64,000 bases of DNA from Allolobophora icterica (Eukaryota; Annelida; Clitellata; Crassiclitellata; Lumbricidae). The position numbers were made by a program, and so were the translations under genes. The DNA is taken from assembly GCA_963556255.1 (NCBI GenBank), contig OY744615.1, positions 47,243,812-47,307,811 on the forward strand. The letters are read 5' to 3'. Positions 62,030 through 64,000 of the stretch are shown piece by piece. The stretch's first letter is position 1. Every line of letters begins with the position of its first letter. The notes beneath the pieces were generated by a model. The model was not told the DNA's origin and did no database searches. It was given only the letters and a program-made list of their open reading frames with translations.

Positions 62030-62230
62030 TTAATAGTCCAATTTTCCTAGCTTCTTAAAAGCTGTGATAGTGTCCACTGAGACAGTAGGCCTACTATCAT
62101 CCAAACCATTCCATAGGTCTACAACTCTTGTACTGAAGAATTTCTGCCCTAATGTTCCTTTCGGCCTCTTGAATAATTTATACATGTGTCCCCGAGTTTG
62201 GTGCAAATTCATAAAACCTCTATAGATCAA
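62030..62230 (-). pseudogene. CR1-like LINE ORF2 C terminus
   Basis: Minus-strand frame RGHMYKLFKRPKGTLGQKFF, STRVVDLWNGLDDS and ITAFKKLGKLDY. F-F-S-x-R-V-V-x-x-W-N is a common pattern at the end of CR1/Jockey ORF2. About 65 residues remain. Confidence 0.75.
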
Positions 62231-62324
62231 TGTTTACTATAACATTTTATAACATAAATATTTTTAATGCATCTGAGATCGCCATGTATATTGAATGTTG
62301 ATGATATACTACGTCACCGCTCGT

Positions 62325-62400
62325 ACTGTGGTAGTGCCAGTCCCAAGCCCGTAGAAAGAAGGAGATTGACGCTAACCATGCCTTTGATGACACAGCATGA
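62325..62400 (+). repeat. Hairpin module, degraded
   Basis: TGTGGTAGTGCCAGTCCCAAG and GATTGACGCTAACCATG. The 3' half is lost. Confidence 0.55.
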
Positions 62401-62467
62401 ATAAAAGCATCTAAACATCCAAAATTATTAATCATAATATTATGAAATTATAACACCGTACCCTGGT

Positions 62468-62570
62468 ATGAAGTGGTAGCACCAGTTCCAACTCCCAAGC
62501 ACTAAGAAGGAGGAAGGGCGACGCTAGTCCTCTTTGTAACGACACACTCTCGTTCACTATATAGGAAACT
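62468..62570 (+). repeat. Hairpin module, degraded
   Basis: AGTGGTAGCACCAGTTCC, GGGCGACGCTAGTCC and CACACTCTCGTTCAC. Confidence 0.55.
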
Positions 62571-62640
62571 ACTAGTCCTACCATTAGTAAAATTACTAAT
62601 TCCCTACCTGATTTATAAACATTTATTGTTTTCTGATTGC

Positions 62641-62680
62641 TTAGACACCTCCTTTAATCATATTTATTTGACTATAAATA
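62641..62680 (+). promoter_or_regulatory. GACACC-N23-TATAAAT motif
   Basis: TTAGACACCTCCTTTAATC, TTTGACTATAAATAAC. Confidence 0.6.
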
Positions 62681-63120
62681 ACTTTGCGTCGTACTGGTCT
62701 GTCGCCTTCAAAGACTGGGGTAATTAGTAAGTTTAGGTCCACTTGAACGGGTTTGAAAGTCACAAGATGTCGTTAAACATTGGAAGCTAGCATTCCGCTC
62801 CCCCGTAATGTGGTAGTGCCAGTTTCAAGATTGGAAAAAGGAGCGGAGAGACTCTTTATCATCTTTGTTAAGCTGAGACGGGCATGTCATAACTCTCTGG
62901 ATATAATCCAGTCAAAAGAACAGTCGACGTCATCTGCCCTCTAAGTCACAAGATGTCGTTAAACAAATGAAGCTGTCTGACGGCTGGCTACAAACAAATA
63001 CTGCTGTTGGATGCCAAACTATCAGCGCCATCTATTTCTGCAAATTGTTGGTTCCGTTATCCACAGACGCTACTACTTAAGAAATACTTGACCCAGAGTT
63101 TTAACAGATCCAGAGTCACA

Positions 63121-63160
63121 TTTAGACACCTTTAAAACTGATTCCAACTTGTCTATAAAG
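63121..63160 (+). promoter_or_regulatory. GACACC-N23-TATAAAG motif
   Basis: TTTAGACACCTTTAAAACTG, GTCTATAAAG. Last clear site in the window. Confidence 0.6.
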
Positions 63161-63476
63161 ATTCTGAACCTCATCATTCAATAATCTGATACGAGAATAG
63201 ATTGAGACACGGTGAATCAGTTTTAAAGGTCATGCAATTATCTTTGTAAATAAATTTAGAAACATTTTAAAAGAACCCATCCTACACCAAGCAAAGTCTT
63301 GATGTTAAAATCTACTTTATATGAAATACATTTATCTCTTAATTTGTAAGAGATATTTCTCTTTTACAATTTAATAATAAATGATTAGTGTTTTCTGTGA
63401 CTTTACATGAATTACAAAGACCGTTTTATGCTTCTTTATAAGGAAAAGTCTTTCATTGAGATTTTCGTTTTCTGAT
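63161..63476. other. Unassigned A+T-rich stretch
   Basis: No gene or known repeat recognised. Confidence 0.4.
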
Positions 63477-63880
63477 CTTATTCGATAGTGTAGTGGTTAG
63501 CGTGCTGGAATGTAAATCGAGAGGTCAGGGGTTCAAATCTGCCCCACCTGCGCCCCTAGCAACTCAGCTATTGCGAGTCCACTGACCATACACTGTTGTT
63601 GGGACGATGAGACGGTGACGGAGATGACTGGCCACCCACCCTCATATGCCGAGGCTAAGGAAATTAAGTCGCTAACACTTCATACCACAGCTGCTTCACG
63701 GAGAGCTTCGGGGCTGCTCTCCTTCCAATACTAAGAAACATACATACGCCGCCATCCAAATATATGGGTTGTATCCCGCCCAAGAGCACTGCTTTCATGT
63801 CTATCTACCTGATTAAAACAGGTGTGGTAAACCAAGGGAGTCTGAAACATACATGAAATAAACTATGTCATCTCTTCCTG
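63477..63880 (+). mobile_element. tRNA-derived SINE, family 3
   Basis: Box-A-like TAGTGTAGTGGTTAGC and box-B-like GGGTTCAAATC (63490-63540). The body ends near CATACATGAAATAAAC, before the microsatellite. It is not a functional tRNA because the acceptor arm does not pair. The same head is at 38990-39058. Confidence 0.7.
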
Positions 63881-63883
63881 TTT

Positions 63884-64000
63884 CTCCATCCATCCATCCA
63901 TCCATCCATCCATCCATCCATCCATCCATCCATCCATCCATCCATCCATCCATCCATCCATCCATCCATCCATCCATCCATCCATCCATCCATCCATCCA
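63884..64000. repeat. (CCAT)n microsatellite
   Basis: About 29 perfect TCCA units running to the window edge. Confidence 0.98.

Noticed and set aside
63481..63545. Possible functional tRNA gene
   Set aside because: A and B boxes are present, but the acceptor arm does not pair and SINE body sequence follows. The same head recurs at 38990.

Overview
The window is nuclear DNA of an animal, most likely a marine invertebrate. Nothing in it looks bacterial or organellar. There are no operons, the sequence is A+T-rich and repeat-laden, and the coding traces are short spliced-looking fragments or transposon remnants. A complete Gmr1-like LTR retrotransposon, tRNA-derived SINEs whose 3' ends match L2/CR1-type LINEs, hAT, piggyBac and Helitron elements, and immunoglobulin-like exon fragments would fit a hemichordate, echinoderm, lancelet or lophotrochozoan. 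The species cannot be named from the sequence. A 200-base N gap sits at 28801-29000.

Layout. Positions 1-12,000 hold a minisatellite, relics of immunoglobulin V-like exons, LINE 3' ends, a piggyBac-type non-autonomous element (4997-6022) and several local duplications. A hAT element starts at 12,568. Its matching right end and 8-bp target duplication lie at 29,828, and a paralogous empty site at 41,858 shows that these two flanks were once adjacent. The 13 kb at 15,607-28,800 is therefore either a real insertion or a mis-joined locus. That block contains a 200-bp inverted repeat, a possible 8.2-kb CACTG-ended element lying in a LINE, Ig-like exons in a local duplication, and a Helitron carrying a G-rich minisatellite.

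From 29.8 kb to 63.2 kb the background is a dense patchwork of paralogous non-coding modules. Two signals recur. One is a GACACC box placed 22-25 bp (usually 23) before a TATA-like box, found at about 30 sites on both strands. The other is a hairpin family with a CTTTGTT-type 7-nt loop, stems that appear to covary, and a 3' GTTAAAC tag. The promoter-like geometry resembles snRNA-type promoters, so this may be a cluster of undescribed non-coding RNA genes. Embedded in it are many LINE fragments, SINEs, MITEs and a 1-kb piggyBac derivative whose 105-aa ORF joins the apparent N terminus to the C-terminal zinc domain of the transposase.

The only large intact gene is the minus-strand 1,816-residue polyprotein at 52,369-57,819, flanked by identical 478-bp LTRs and a 5-bp target duplication. 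Its pol order is protease, integrase, reverse transcriptase, RNase H, although its RT and integrase are Ty3/gypsy-like. No ordinary, complete host gene was recognised.
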